Positions 22,966 through 35,038 of a DNA stretch of 64,000 nucleotides are shown here, piece by piece. The translations under genes and the position numbers were made by a program. Source of the stretch: Papilionanthe hookeriana x Papilionanthe teres (taxonomy: Eukaryota; Streptophyta; Magnoliopsida; Asparagales; Orchidaceae); assembly GCA_022702705.1 (NCBI GenBank), contig CM040424.1:141595665-141659664 (forward strand), read 5' to 3'. Within the stretch, counting starts at the first letter, position 1, and each line of letters opens with the position of its first letter. The notes below the pieces were generated by a model, which worked only from the letters and a program-made list of their open reading frames with translations, did no database searches and had not been told where the DNA came from.

Positions 22966-24330
22966 AGGTCTTCTAGGTTCATTATTTGTTCATCTGGCAA
23001 ATCATCATCGAGAGGAGATTCTCGCCGCAAAGGGTGTGTCGCGAGGAAGTCTCGCTAAGACTTGTCCCTTTACGGCACGCAGGCACGAAAGTTATATCGA
23101 ATTGCAATAATATCATCGACCATCCGGCAAGTCCGCCGGAAAGTGTTGGACGAGTCATCAAGTATTGCAATGGATTAAACTTCGAAATCAGGTCGACCTC
23201 GTGAGAAAGCATGTAGTGCCCGAGCTTTCGAGCGGCGAAGATCGTGGCCAAACAATGCTTTTCAATTGCGGGATACCTTACTTCCGTCTGAAGTAAACGA
23301 CGGCTTAAATAGTAAAGAGCATTTTCTTTACCCTCATCATCGACACCGTGCTAACAGGGCTCCGAGAGAGTCATCTAAAGCCGCGGTGTAAAGTATCGCG
23401 GTCTACCTGAGACTGGGGCTGCTAAGACAGGAGGTGTCATTAAATATTGTTTAATGTTTTTGAAGGCCTTATGGCATTTCTCTTCCCAAATAAATTTGGC
23501 ATCCTTTTTTAACTAGTGCCGAGAAAGGCTGACACCTACCTGACAGGTTTGAGATAAAGCGTCGAAGATATGCCAACTTCCCTTGAAAAGATCGTAGTTG
23601 TTTTAAGGTTTTGGGAGGCGGCATTTCTAAGATGGCTTTAATCTTCTCCGGGTCGATTTCAATTCCACGATGTCGGACAACGAATCCTAAGAATTTCCCG
23701 GAGGTGACGCCGAAGGCGCATTTTAAGGGATTCATCTTAAGGTTAAATTGTCTTAATCGTTCGAAAACAATTCTCAAATCATACAGGTGGTTTTCCTTTA
23801 CTTTGCTTTTGATGATGACATCGTCCACGTAGCATTCGACTTGATTGTGGATGAGATCATCAAAAATTCTTGTCATTGCTCTTTGGTAGGTTGCTCTCGC
23901 GTTCTTCGAGTCCGAATGGCATCACCGTGTAGCAAAATACTCCGATCGGCGTTCGAATGTCGTAAGCTTTTCATCTTCTCGGAGCCATTTTTATCCGGTT
24001 GTATCCCGAAGATCCATCCATGAACGAGAATATTTCATGTGTCGAAGCAATATCGATCATCGCCCTGGAATCGGTAGAGGGAATTCATCTTTTGGACATG
24101 CCTCGTTTAAATCTCTCGAAGTCCACACAAATTCCGATCCGACCATTCTTCTTTCGACCGGCACCACATTGGCTAACCGTGTCGGGTATTGTTCTTCACG
24201 TGACAAATTTAGCGTGTATTAGCTTTTTAACTTCGGCTATGACTTGTTGTTCGATTTCTGGACGCATTCTTCGGGACCTTGTCCGATCGGAACGTAGTAG
24301 GATCCACTCCTAGCTTATGGACCGCAACCT
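22966..24330 (-). pseudogene. Reverse transcriptase and connection domain of element B
   Basis: The palm is recognisable from the RDLN/CPKD-type region (about 24100, frame broken) to CYVDDVIIKSK, with the catalytic YVDD intact at 23820-23831. Next come NPLKCAFGVTSGKFLGF, RHRGIEIDPEKIKAILEM and LRSFQGKLAYLRRFISNLS, a classic Ty3/gypsy RT thumb. The connection carries ARKLGHYMLSH and FNPLQYLMTRP. A one-base insertion near 23910 and others break the frame relative to element A. Catalytic residues are better kept here than in A. Confidence 0.92.
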
Positions 24331-25415
24331 CCGGAGCTAATCCCGGCATTTCATCGTAGCTCCAAGCAAAACAAGCCTTTAAATTCCATTAATAACTCGA
24401 TTATTTCTTCGGAGTCTTCTTTATCGAGTAAGGAGCTAACAAAGGTAGGTCTAGGCTCTTCGCTAGTACCTAAGTTAACTTCCGTTAACTCATCTATCGT
24501 GGATTTAATTTCTTCTTCGAATTCCGGTGGAGCGTCTCCAATTTGTAAATCTTCGGGTTCGTCCGTAGTTTCCATGCAGCTTTCATTGGACTTGCAAGTG
24601 ACAACCAAGCAAAATTCGCATCGTCAACCGACCCTACCGTGCCGAATCCGAGTCCATACTTTGAATCGGGAGGACGGCCGGAGTTATTCCATAACTTTTC
24701 AAAATGTTGTGATCGGCCTTTTGTCCATTGTCGAGGTAAGAAACCACGTTGAATTAAATTTTGAACACAGGGAGAGTACCACTCAAAAGGTAATTCCATT
24801 AATTCGATGAAGTGACATCTTCGAATTGTACATTATTTTCGCTTTGGAGGAAGAAGCACCGCGGTAGAATTTGATCGGCTTTGCACCGTCACTACGTACC
24901 TCTTTGACCTCCATACCCTCGATCTTATTAGAATGGATCGGAGTTAGGGTCATAGTGTGTACGTAGTGGTTAATCTTCTCATACATTGATTTATATTCTT
25001 CGTTCTTTTCATCTTTGAGGGATATCTTGTATTGCGGCTTCTTTCGACTTATTGTTGCTGCTTCTTGCTTGATTTCTTTTTCTTCTTCAGAACTATCTTC
25101 CCAATCAACATTGATGGCTGGTTTCCTCTCGTCCAATCGTCCTAGTGTCTCTACCACGGCCTCGTCCCCGCCTCGACCTCGGATGCGAGTTGTGGAGAAA
25201 CCTTCACCATCTCGCCGAAGGGAGTGGTGAGTGATCTGTTGGACTAGAACTTCGTGTTCTTCGTTGTCCCGAACTTTCTTTGCTTCATTTGTTACGGTAT
25301 CTCCGGAGAAGATTGTTTTCTTTGGCGGTGCATAATAAGTCGCGTCTTCATGGATTCCAATCTCATGTACGGAGAATGGTTGCAAGTCACCTTTGATGCA
25401 CTCGTTCCCCTCCAT
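24331..25415 (-). pseudogene. Linker region between protease and RT of element B
   Basis: A 210-codon ORF (24783-25415), then ELPFEWYSPCVQNLIQRGF with a GLGFGTV glycine-rich motif and an acidic segment (EFEEEIKSTIDELTEVNLG). Tat-type polyproteins usually have such a linker with a short G-patch-like motif before RT. No enzyme is recognised. Element A was interrupted inside this linker by the insertion of B. Confidence 0.75.
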
Positions 25416-26218
25416 CGTAATACTTGATGCACTCGATGCGGAGATGATGGTACCATCCCGTTTTCATGTATCCATGGTCGGCCCGCAGAGCATCGAACGA
25501 CGTTTCGAATCGATTATATGAAATTTTGCGGTTGTCTTTGCTAAATCACCGGTCTTCATCGGCAGCGTTATCGACCCGAGAGCTCTTTCTCCTTTCTCGG
25601 TCGAATCCTCTTAATAACATTTTGTCGGCCTCGAGCTCACGAGCATCAATTTCCATGTATGCTAGTGTTCGAAGACTCATTATATCGATCGATGCTCCCG
25701 GATCCACCAATACTCCGGAGAGCGTAAACTTCCCAATTGTAACCGAAAATGTACAATGGCTCGGTTGTGATCTGCCGTCCCAAGTACTAGGTCATTGTCC
25801 GCGAAGGTAATACCTCGTCGTTCCTTTAACGAGCAAACCTCATCTAAGGAATCTCCGGCCATTCGAGCTAAGCAAATTTCCGGATCAAGTAAGGCCTCGA
25901 TCGAGCTTCCCTCATCTCCTTTGATAAGATGAGAGCATCGTAAATGCTCGGCTTGGCCGGTAGTTTCCTAAGATGGGCTAGCACGTTGTAGTCCACTTTG
26001 TTTCCATGCGTCTCGGCTTCTTCTCGAACGGGTATGTCTTTCGCCGGGGTTGGTTCTTCTTGAACAACCACCCGCTTCCTTTGTCTTTTGGACCCATTCT
26101 CGGAGGTAGAACTTTTCCACTTCTTAGGTTGACTTCGTAATTTCTTCGAATCTAGTGTCGAGTTTGTCGGTGTCTCCTCCCGAATCGGAATGACCGGCTC
26201 TTCCGGATTATCTTCCAA
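25416..26218 (-). pseudogene. Aspartic protease region of element B
   Basis: The core motif VLVDPGASIDIM (D-x-G-A/S, catalytic Asp near 25700) is followed by LRTLAYMEIDARELEADKMLLRGF, as in gypsy retropepsins. Upstream lies NKVDYNVLAHLRKLPA and a basic/acidic spacer. A Pro in the second motif position, where Ser or Thr is common, is shared with element A. This copy is frameshifted, whereas A keeps one intact 166-codon ORF for the same segment at 37778-38278. Confidence 0.85.
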
Positions 26219-26759
26219 ATCCGAAGGCTCTAACTCTATCGTAACCGGAGCTCCTCGAAACTCGCAGATAGATCCATTGCTTGTTGAACTCTCGTAGCCT
26301 CCTCGATGGATGCCTTCTTCGTCATTTTGATCGTCGAGATCTTGTATGATTCGAGAATTGTTGTTGGTATCGAAATCGACGCCCGGATTGTCGCTAGTTA
26401 CGTAATCGTTAGAAACGAGTCAAAACGTAGCCAACGCCATCACCCTTATCATTATATGATCCCACCGAAGTGAGCAGATAATCATACAAAATCGGAGGTT
26501 CGAGGGATTTCTCCCCCGAATCGGAAACAACTATCATAGGATAAGCGCCCCTAGTCTAGCCTTAGGAGTCTCGGTCCCTCTTCTTCGTCAATTTTCTTCT
26601 TCTCTTCGATTGTCTCCTCGTCGAGGTGGTTCTTCTATCGCAAGTGATAGTACCGGCTTAACGGGTCTCGAACTCCGAATTGAAGCTCGCACCGAAGCGG
26701 TTCGGATGTTATCTAAAATCTTCTTCGAAGACCTTGTCCAGGCGGTAGTCCATCCATCG
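26219..26759 (-). other. Spacer between gag and protease of element B
   Basis: About 540 bp in the polyprotein interval. Short charged peptide segments (EEATRVQQAMDLS and similar) can be read on the minus strand, but no domain and no long open frame. Confidence 0.5.
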
Positions 26760-29554
26760 TCGGTTGCATAGGGATCTATCTGAATGACGGGATCGGCTGA
26801 GATAACATCGACGGAACCTCCTTTCGGGGTTCCTTCATGTACTCCTTCGGGATTGTTATATTTCCTTTCCGAAGGTTGTCATTGAGCCAACTTTCGAAGG
26901 TAATGCGAGTCTTCTATCTTGTGCCCAAGCATCCGAATGTAGGGGCAAAAGTCGGGATCACCTTTCTTGTTGACTTCCTCTAGTCTTTTGGGCTCGGCAA
27001 CTGGAAATCCGGAGTTTTCATTAAACTACGGAACATCTTTGGTCATCGCTTCATTTTTGAACGGATATTCTCTCGCTCGAAGCTCCCTCAATGTACGTTG
27101 CGGACGAGACGGTTGTTCATACCGCGTAGACGACCGATAGCTGGACCGGGGTTGCCGGTAATTTTGTTGTGGTTGCTCGCGGCCGTTCTGGTGGTATTTG
27201 CAGTCGGTTGTTTGCCTTTGTCAACCGCCGCAACGATCCCGGATTTCTTCTCGAAGGTCTTCACCGGCTCCGCTTGTCCGTCTTGTCGGCAAAACTTAAT
27301 TGCTTCGCCTCTTCTTGCAAGCTTCCGGCCTTGCTTAACAACTTCTCAAAAGTCTTAATAGTGAATCCTCGAGGAGAAGTGCTATCGGGCCGTGAATGCT
27401 TTTAAGCAAGATGTCGACTGCATGTTGTTCTTGCAGTTGTGGTTCACACTTCATGCTTAAATTTCTCCATCGAAGTATGTAATCCACTAGAGTTTCATTC
27501 GGCCTTTGTTTCTCTACCACTAAATCACCTATAGTGATGTGGTGCTGAGCTCCGGCAAATCGCTTAATGAAGAGGCTCTCTAGCTCCGAGAATGTCTTCA
27601 CGTAACCGTTGGGTAACTCGCATACCCGCCGAAGGCGATTCCCGATGCATCGCTAACGAACTCGTCGGAAGAGTAGCGCATCGCTCCCGCCGCATTGCAA
27701 CAATCGGCACGAAAGTGTGCAACATGCCGTCGGGGTTCCCGGCTCCATCGAAGGTCTTAAACGGAGGTGGTACGAAGCCTTTCGGTATCGGACAGCGTCG
27801 AATTCTTCGGGTAAGGTCTACCCGTCCGAATGGATGTCCCGTTCTTCGATTGTGCTAAGGCTTCTCGCACTCCGTCGTTCTACCAAGTTCTTGATATCCT
27901 TTTCGTGGATCATACTTCGTGCCGTATCCTTTTTCACTCGGTCATCCCCATCGACGGATGTAATCTCCTTTCCTCCGTCTACGATGTGAATGACTTCTCG
28001 GGGTGTCTCTCTATGTGGTCGTACTTCGACTCCGGAGAGTGGCCGCAGCTACGGCCATCTCTTCCATCCTCTTCGCCATTCGAGCGATCGTGTCGTCCTT
28101 TTCCCGAAGCCGTCTCTTCATCGCCCGGCTCCTCTCTTTCGCAGCTGCAGGAGCACCTCGAGAAGCCGATGAAGCTCGTGTCTCAACCATGTTGATTTCT
28201 CGCATATTCGTTGTCCATGAATTCCGATGAGTCGATCTCGTCTCCGAACTTTTCTTCTCTTTCTTTTGCCAACCGTCGGATGTCGGTTCTCAACTTTTCC
28301 ATGGAATCTTCTAGCGGAGCTTTCGTGTATCTTCGTGGTTGTCATGCGATGGTTGCCGGGTCCTTTTTTCACGAGTCCCCTTCATCGCAGAGAGCACTTT
28401 CTTCGCATTCCAGCTCTCCCGGCGAGACTTTCTTCTCGGGCCGTCGTTTCAATCTCAACCGCCCCGTAGTGGGACGCCACACCATCCTTCTAGCGACAGA
28501 AGGTCTAGGACCGGATGGTCTCGTTGGCCAAATGCTGGAAGGTGGTATCCTCCCTAATCTGTAATCCTGATACTACGACAGGCGGGCTAGCCTTCATTCT
28601 CTTGCTTGGCTTTTCTATCATGACGACGGGTTCTACTCGGGGCCCAAGACGGGATTTGACTGGCACCCGCCCTATCCTTCGTAGAATTTCCGACACGGGG
28701 CAGTTTTCCTTCTTTGCTAGCTTTTCTACCAAAGTTTGCAGTCGAGCAAACGGCGTAGTTCTAGTTCTTTTCTTGTGGCTATCGTTGTAGTATGCGGGCC
28801 GAGGTAATGTGGCAGCAATCTTGCGAACATTCTCCTCATCCTCTGCGGCGGAGAGGGGATGGAACTCCGCTTCCTCCCAAAAGTGGTATGTAGTCGGGCA
28901 GTGGGTGTATATTCCGGTAGCGGTGTATATTCCGGCAACTCCGGAATTTCCTCCAGAAGGCAATCTCGGCAGCTACGGCTTCCCCGGCGATCCTTCTATT
29001 TCTATTTTTCTTTGGGTCTTTGTCGGCGACGGAATCTTCGAACCGGACCCGATTTCGAAGACGAAGGTCTTACAGGAAGATCCGTACCCTCCACGGTAAC
29101 AGTGTTTACCATAGTTCCGGATTTCTTTCCCCTTCGATTCGGCGTAAGTCGGGGTAGGTGCGAAACAACTAGACCAGGTGGGGGTAGTAAGAACGGTCCT
29201 CCCGCGGACGGCAAGTACTCCTCCTAGTCGGGACCCTTTGCAGGGAGGAAACTCTTGGGTCGACCTAAGGTTGAACTCAAGCGATGGTTCCTCGGCTTCG
29301 CATACCTTGTTAGTCGGTGCAAAGAGGGAGACGTCGGTGACCTCGACGTTCGTGTTTTTAAATCCTCGTCCAAATCGGATGACCCCATCGTCGGGCAGCT
29401 CATCCTTATAGACGGCGAAGTCCAGGTCCGTTGGTGAAGGAGAAAATCGGCTTCGGGGCTTCCATTTCGGCAGGTAGATTCTGGTTGTCAGTCCCAAGTT
29501 GTGCTTCTTTTGTTTAAGACGAAAAGAAAGGAATTGAAAAGAGTCCGAACTCAT
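26760..29554 (-). pseudogene. gag region of element B
   Basis: Starts near 29554 (193-codon ORF) with a basic N-terminal segment followed by DELPDDGVIRFGRGF, also present in element D. A second segment (28505-28963) contains ARLQTLVEKLAKKENCPVSEILRR but no known domain. A predicted coiled coil follows (MVETRAS, then MKRRLREKDDTIARMAKRMEEM, 28011-28205). The retrotransposon gag core (27335-27601) has ELESLFIKRFAGA, then LVVEKQRPNETLVDYILRW. A degenerate zinc-knuckle-like FCPYIRMLGHKIED lies near 26920. The product would form the particle and bind element RNA. Several frameshifts are present. Confidence 0.87.
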
Positions 29555-29734
29555 TCTTGTTCATGTATTTATAAGAAGGAATCATTTGTTAAAAAGGGTC
29601 ACTTATTAGAGAGTTTGTTTATTCAGAACGGAATGTTCAAAGGTGTAGAGAAGGTAAGGAATCCGATTCAGAGTTGGAAAGGGAAAGAAAGTCTTAAGCA
29701 AGACTTCTCGACTCGAAGGACCATTCCTAAACTA

Positions 29735-29751
29735 ACACCTATTGGGGTCCA
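29735..29751 (-). promoter_or_regulatory. Leader segment complementary to the polypurine tract of B
   Basis: The plus strand reads ACACCTATTGGGGTCCA. The polypurine boundary at 17021-17038 reads TGGACCCCCAATAGGTGT, its reverse complement apart from one extra C. In the element RNA the 5' leader and the 3' end could pair over 17 bp with one bulged G. The similarity extends weakly into ACCTC...ATGAGG, which resembles the LTR-terminal hairpin. Confidence 0.7.
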
Positions 29752-29973
29752 CCCCACCTCGTAAATGAGGTAAAAGGATCTCGGAACCTCTCCGTTTAGG
29801 GGTGTCTAAACAGAGTGGCTCCTAAATCCGGGAGAATGTTGGCTATACTTGTTCAAGGTAGAAATGAACATAGTATTCCAACGGAAAGAAGGGTAGTTTG
29901 ATCCACTAAGGACATGGATGCACTACCGATTTTTTGAAAGCGGAATTATTCGATTATAATGGAGAGAGGAATT

Positions 29974-29991
29974 GTCCCCACGGAGTCGCCG
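29974..29991 (-). promoter_or_regulatory. Primer binding site of B (tRNA-Arg)
   Basis: The plus strand GTCCCCACGGAGTCGCCG resembles the 3' end of plant tRNA-Arg (ACG), CCCCAGTGGAGTCGCCA, so the element RNA would anneal to that tRNA for minus-strand priming. There is a small internal mismatch/indel. It lies five bases inside the 5' LTR. Tat-lineage elements typically use tRNA-Arg. Confidence 0.82.
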
Positions 29992-32105
29992 TAAGTTGTC
30001 GGCACTATTTTTAGGTTGTGTGATATTTTGAAAAGGGGGCGCCTAACGTAAGTTGTCGGCGAATTTAAATTTTAAATTTGATTTAAATATATATATAATT
30101 TAGAAAGTAGTATTCGACTTTGAAAATAATTTTAAATTTGAAAGTTTTAAGATATGAGATTAAACCGATCTCACATCCCAAATAGTTTATATAAACGAGC
30201 ACCGCACCACAAACCGTGTATCTATCCCTAAGGATAGACACACCGCTCGAGGGTGGGGCTCGATCAAATAAACTAGAAGTTTTGTGACATCCGTTTGGTC
30301 TCGCGAACCAATTTTATAAGCCGACAAATTCCCCGCTTAATATGAAAGTATTAAACAGGGTTTATATTACTCGGGTTCTTTAAAATTCCTCATAAGGGCA
30401 AGCCCCTATAGTTAATTACATCTTAAGTGACGGGAATCACCTAAGAAAACTCTCGATAATAACCAATAATTTCGCTCTCAAGAATTTCAAAGTTTAAGGT
30501 TTTCAAAGATTGAATTTTGGAATTTCAATAGGGAATGGATCAAATTTGGAACATTTTGTTTTGTGAATCCAAAGGAAGAAAGGTAGGAGAAATCACCGAT
30601 TCGAAGTGAACTTCGGTAATTTCCCGACTATCCTATTGTTTGGCTTGAATTTAGGAAAGTCCTAATGTTTATTTAGTATTTCAATCTCGCCAATTTTAAT
30701 TAATTAGGGCTTATATTTGTATGATAAAATCAAACAAATAAATTTCAGAAGATGTGAGGGTTTATTGTCGTATCGGACGACTACCTTGGAATCCTAAGAT
30801 CGGTTAGGGCTTAATTTGCAATGCAAATGCCTAACGAAGAGGTTGAGGATTTATGTTGCACTAGTGCAAGCTACCTCGAAGTCCTATGGCTTTGTTGTTT
30901 AATTCTAAGAAGGTTTTGTTGAAGTAGGTTCAAGTTTTGCCGACGACGATGGCCGTGCTGCCCACCATGCTCCAAGCTCCTTGTTGTTGCAGAGGTTTAG
31001 TTTTAGAAATCATAAATCGGGGATGAGAAAAGTGTTTTGGCTTAGAGAAGATCTTAATTTCCAAGTGTTTTGTATTTCGATTAAAACAAATCTTAAAGTT
31101 GATTATAACGACACCGGCTAAGATCCCACGGCTCCATCCTTCCGGCATCATTATTTTTATCGGATTCACTTAGTCCGTATGAATTTGCTAAACTCAACCG
31201 AATGAGTTCCACACTTTCATTTAGACCGTGGAAATCCCGTTAAGCAACACGTAGGTTACATCATCCGAGGTATTCCCGATCATCCAACAGGACGTTTTAA
31301 TTTAGTTGCAATTGTAGTTTTGTGTTCGTTTGTGATTAAATTTTGAGTTGTTTTATATTTTGAAATGTTGTGGCGGTGAATTTTATCTTGCAATGACTTT
31401 TAACTTAGTTTTGGTTTCAGTTTTAGGGACTATCCTAAAGGTGTGGGTTTTCATGCAACAGCTTGTTCTATCATGCAAGAAAAGTAAAGTGCATCCGCAA
31501 TAAAGTAAATTGCAGGGAAGTAAATTGCAAGAAAGTAAATTGCAATAAAATAAAAGCGTACCTGGAGGGTCTTCCCGTCATCCCAAGCTGCACTTAAAAC
31601 ACAATAAGAATATTTAAGCAAGTTCCTAGGTAAAGCTAAGGGAAAGGTTATGGTTTTCTACCAAATTCCTAATCCTATAGCTAGTCATCTCCTATGACGT
31701 CTCAGGTTCTTTGTGTTTTTGTTTGAGGACGATTTTCTTCATCAAAGAACAATTAAATCCAATCGTTCTTATAAATATCCTATCATATCGAGGAAGTGCT
31801 TAGCAGAATCTTAAACATCTTTTCAATATTTTTAGGATTGTTTTAAGTCCAAATGAATTTAATTATATAAATGAATCAATCGTCCGAGGTTTTCAAGTTT
31901 TGTTAACTCGCCTGATGAATTAAGACATTTGAATATCTTATGAGTGAAGTAGCACTTCATTTAATGTTTCATTTAAGAGCTATAATAATCAAAGCTTTCA
32001 AGGGTAAATTAGTATTCAAATGATTTGATTTAAGTTAAAGGGTTTAAATTTGGAATAGTTGTTCAAGTCGCTTTATATTTAATTTCTTTTATGTCTTAGG
32101 TGATG

Positions 32106-32432
32106 TTATATTTAATTCAATTTAATTTAATCGAGTTTTAATTTAATTTAATTTAATTTAATTTGATTTGACGTTTAATTAATTTGATTTGATTTAATTT
32201 AATTTAATTATTTAATTTAATTTAATTTAATTTAATTTAATTGTTTAATTTAATTTAATTTAATTATTTAATTTAATTTAATTTAATTTAATTTAATTTA
32301 ATTTAATTGTTTAATTTAATTTAATTTAATTATTTAATTTAATTTAATTTAATTTAATTTAATTTAATTTTAATTTAGTTTAATTTAATTTAATTTAATT
32401 ATTTAATTTAATTTTAATTTAATTTAATTTAT
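32106..32432. repeat. (TTTAA)n microsatellite in the 5' LTR
   Basis: Counterpart of 11940-12205 with extra pentamer blocks. It accounts for most of the length difference between the two LTRs. Confidence 0.9.
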
Positions 32433-34231
32433 AATTTTAATCGAGATTTTAAAAGAGTTTAATGATTTAATTAAGTCTTTTAATATTTTAAATTTGAGTT
32501 ATCATTTTAATTAAGAGTTAAGTGTTAATGATATAATTAGTTTAGGGATTTTTTAAATTAAAGAATAAATCTCTTCCTAATAAATATCCCTTATTTTAAT
32601 AATTCCAATTTTATTATTCTTCCAAATTTAATCTATTATTTAATTAAAGTTTAATCATTTTAAAAATTGTTTAATGAGTTTCTACCCTTTAATTATTTAA
32701 ATTTCAATCATCCAAATCAGATTAAGATCAAATATTTTACTTGTTAATTTTATTAAACCTAAAGTTTTAATTAAGGGTTAAAATTTTAATTACCATTTTG
32801 CCCTTCAAGCTTAATAATTTCATAACTCACTAAATTGGGCTTAAATGAACTTGAAATTTTTATGTGACTTCACTCATATATCAATAAAGACATGAGAGGA
32901 GAAAATGTGATTTTTCTGTATTTAATTTATTTATATAATTATTTTTGGTGGAAAATAGAGATTTCCAAGGAAAATTTAATAACATGACCAAGGGAAAGTT
33001 TCTATCCTTAAGAAAATTAGGGGACATTCCTAATGACCAGAGAAGCACTTGGACCAATTTTGGTGATTTTTTGAATTATATTATTTTTATTATAATTATT
33101 TTGAGTTTTGGAGTGTTAATTAATTTAAAAATAAAATAAATGTTGAAAAATGGATTTTATATTTTTCAAAAATCTCTCTGATATCAAGGAAACCAGAGAA
33201 GCAAATTTTGCAATTTTCTGATTTTTCTATGATTTATTATAATTATTTTAGTGAAAATGCTAGAAAATACATTTTTTTTAATTTTAAAATTACCCTAGGG
33301 CTTTAAAATTCAATATCTCACTAAATAGACCTAAGAAAAATGTGGGATTTGTTCCTAAGTGATTAAAATTCAAAATGTGACATTTTGGTGAATTTTATTA
33401 TTTTTGTGATTTTTATTATTTTTTAATTATTAAAAATATTAAAATATTATTAAAAATCAACTTTTTTAGAAAATTGAAATTTTAATTTTTTTAGGTTCCC
33501 CTGATATCAGAGAGGCTCCAAAACCAATTTGGTGAATTTTTGATAGGTATTTTAAAAGTTATGAATTTTTAAAGTTTAAAATGGCTAAGTGACTTAATCA
33601 ACCCAATTAGTGGGGCTAACCAAGTCCAATTGACCTCAAATTTTTATGGTGGATTCCTATGATCCTAAAGGTCAGTGGAGAATTGATTTCAAGTCAATTT
33701 GATGCCTGGTTAACTCTAATTAATTAAAGACCTATTTTGGGTGTTTAAGCCAATTAGGGTTGTTTTGAATGAACTAAGCCGAAATCTATTTTTCCTAGGG
33801 TTCTCTCGGTCATAAGGAACATCACCAAATTTTCCTAGAATTTATTTCACAACATGCTATTTACTGGAATTAAAATACTCAAAATGAGTGACTCGAACTT
33901 GAAAAATCAAGAACTCTTCATAGGGATGGCCTCCGACTTTGGAAAATTCAGTGAATGTTCCCAAATTCGGAGGCTTCAAAAGCCCTATGGTCTCATGCCA
34001 TGGTGAATTGTATGCATGCATGGAGAATTAAAACAATGCGAGAGAGTAAATAAATTATAAAAAATAAAATATTCGATGAAATTAAGTGATTTCTTTTCCA
34101 CATTATTCTCCTCTCTTCACCGAGCAAGAGGGTATTTTTATTTTATTTTTCTGATTTTTCTACACGGAGATATGAATTTTTGAAGTTTAGGGAATTAAAT
34201 AAATCGGAAAATCCCTAATTTTCTACTTATC

Positions 34232-34392
34232 CGAGTCGGCGCCGCCGCATCCTCGGCAGCTCCGAAAGGCCACGCGGCGCGCTCCCATTCGACGCCGCCA
34301 CTCGAGTCGGCCAGCCCGGGCCCCGCGGTTCTCGTACCGTCTCCTGGTCCGACGCCATCTGAGCCGTCCGTCCGCGCGTGTATTGAATGGAC
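34232..34392. other. CG-rich patch in the 5' LTR
   Basis: Counterpart of 13990-14160 with a few single-base indels that disrupt the reading frames. This argues against coding function. Confidence 0.5.
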
Positions 34393-35024
34393 GGCATCCG
34401 TTCATCGTCCCCAAGTGTTCTCACCCGAGAGCCGTCCACACTAAATCTCTAAGATCTCACTCGATTCTCAATGGATTTTTACGTTCTTATACTCTATCGA
34501 TTCGTCTTGAAGAGACGAACACATCTATACGGTTAACATGCATTGAAACTAAAGCATTTGAAATGGAGAATCTCCGAAGCTCGGGATGAAGAGTTAGCTC
34601 ATACCTTGGCTCGTAGAAGTGCGGCTTCAATCCGAGAGCCGTCGCACCTTCGATCGGGTCCCAGCAAGCTCCGCATGAAGTCTCCCGGTCCGGTGAATCG
34701 TCCGGATATGATTTCGACCAAGCCCGATCACAAAGCTTGGAGGCCGGAGCAACCGGGTGGCCTCGGAGATGGGGCTTTTGATGGTGGACACCTTCCTCGG
34801 TCCGGTGAAGGTGTAGAGCCAATCAATTTGGGAATTGGCTCACCGTGGAGAAGTGTCCCGAGCTTTGGGTGGAATTTCAACTCGAAATCGAGCTTAAAGA
34901 GGAGAAATGGCAGGGGAATTTCACCTGGGGATCAAGTGCTCCAAGGGTGGAGGAGGGTCCGGAACAATTTTGGCGTAGTTTTGGCAAGGTTTATGCTTCT
35001 CTCCCTTCATGGCCGAGAGGGGTG

Positions 35025-35038
35025 GAGTTTAAACAGAG
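35025..35038 (-). promoter_or_regulatory. Candidate TATA box, 5' LTR of B (degraded)
   Basis: The same position in the 5' LTR reads CTCTGTTTAAACTCC on the minus strand. One A-to-G change relative to the other LTR weakens the TATA core. This LTR would drive the element's genomic transcript. Confidence 0.4.

Noticed and set aside
29974..29991. tRNA-like 3' end on the plus strand
   Set aside because: Only the last 17-18 bases resemble tRNA-Arg. It is the complement of the primer binding site, not a tRNA gene.
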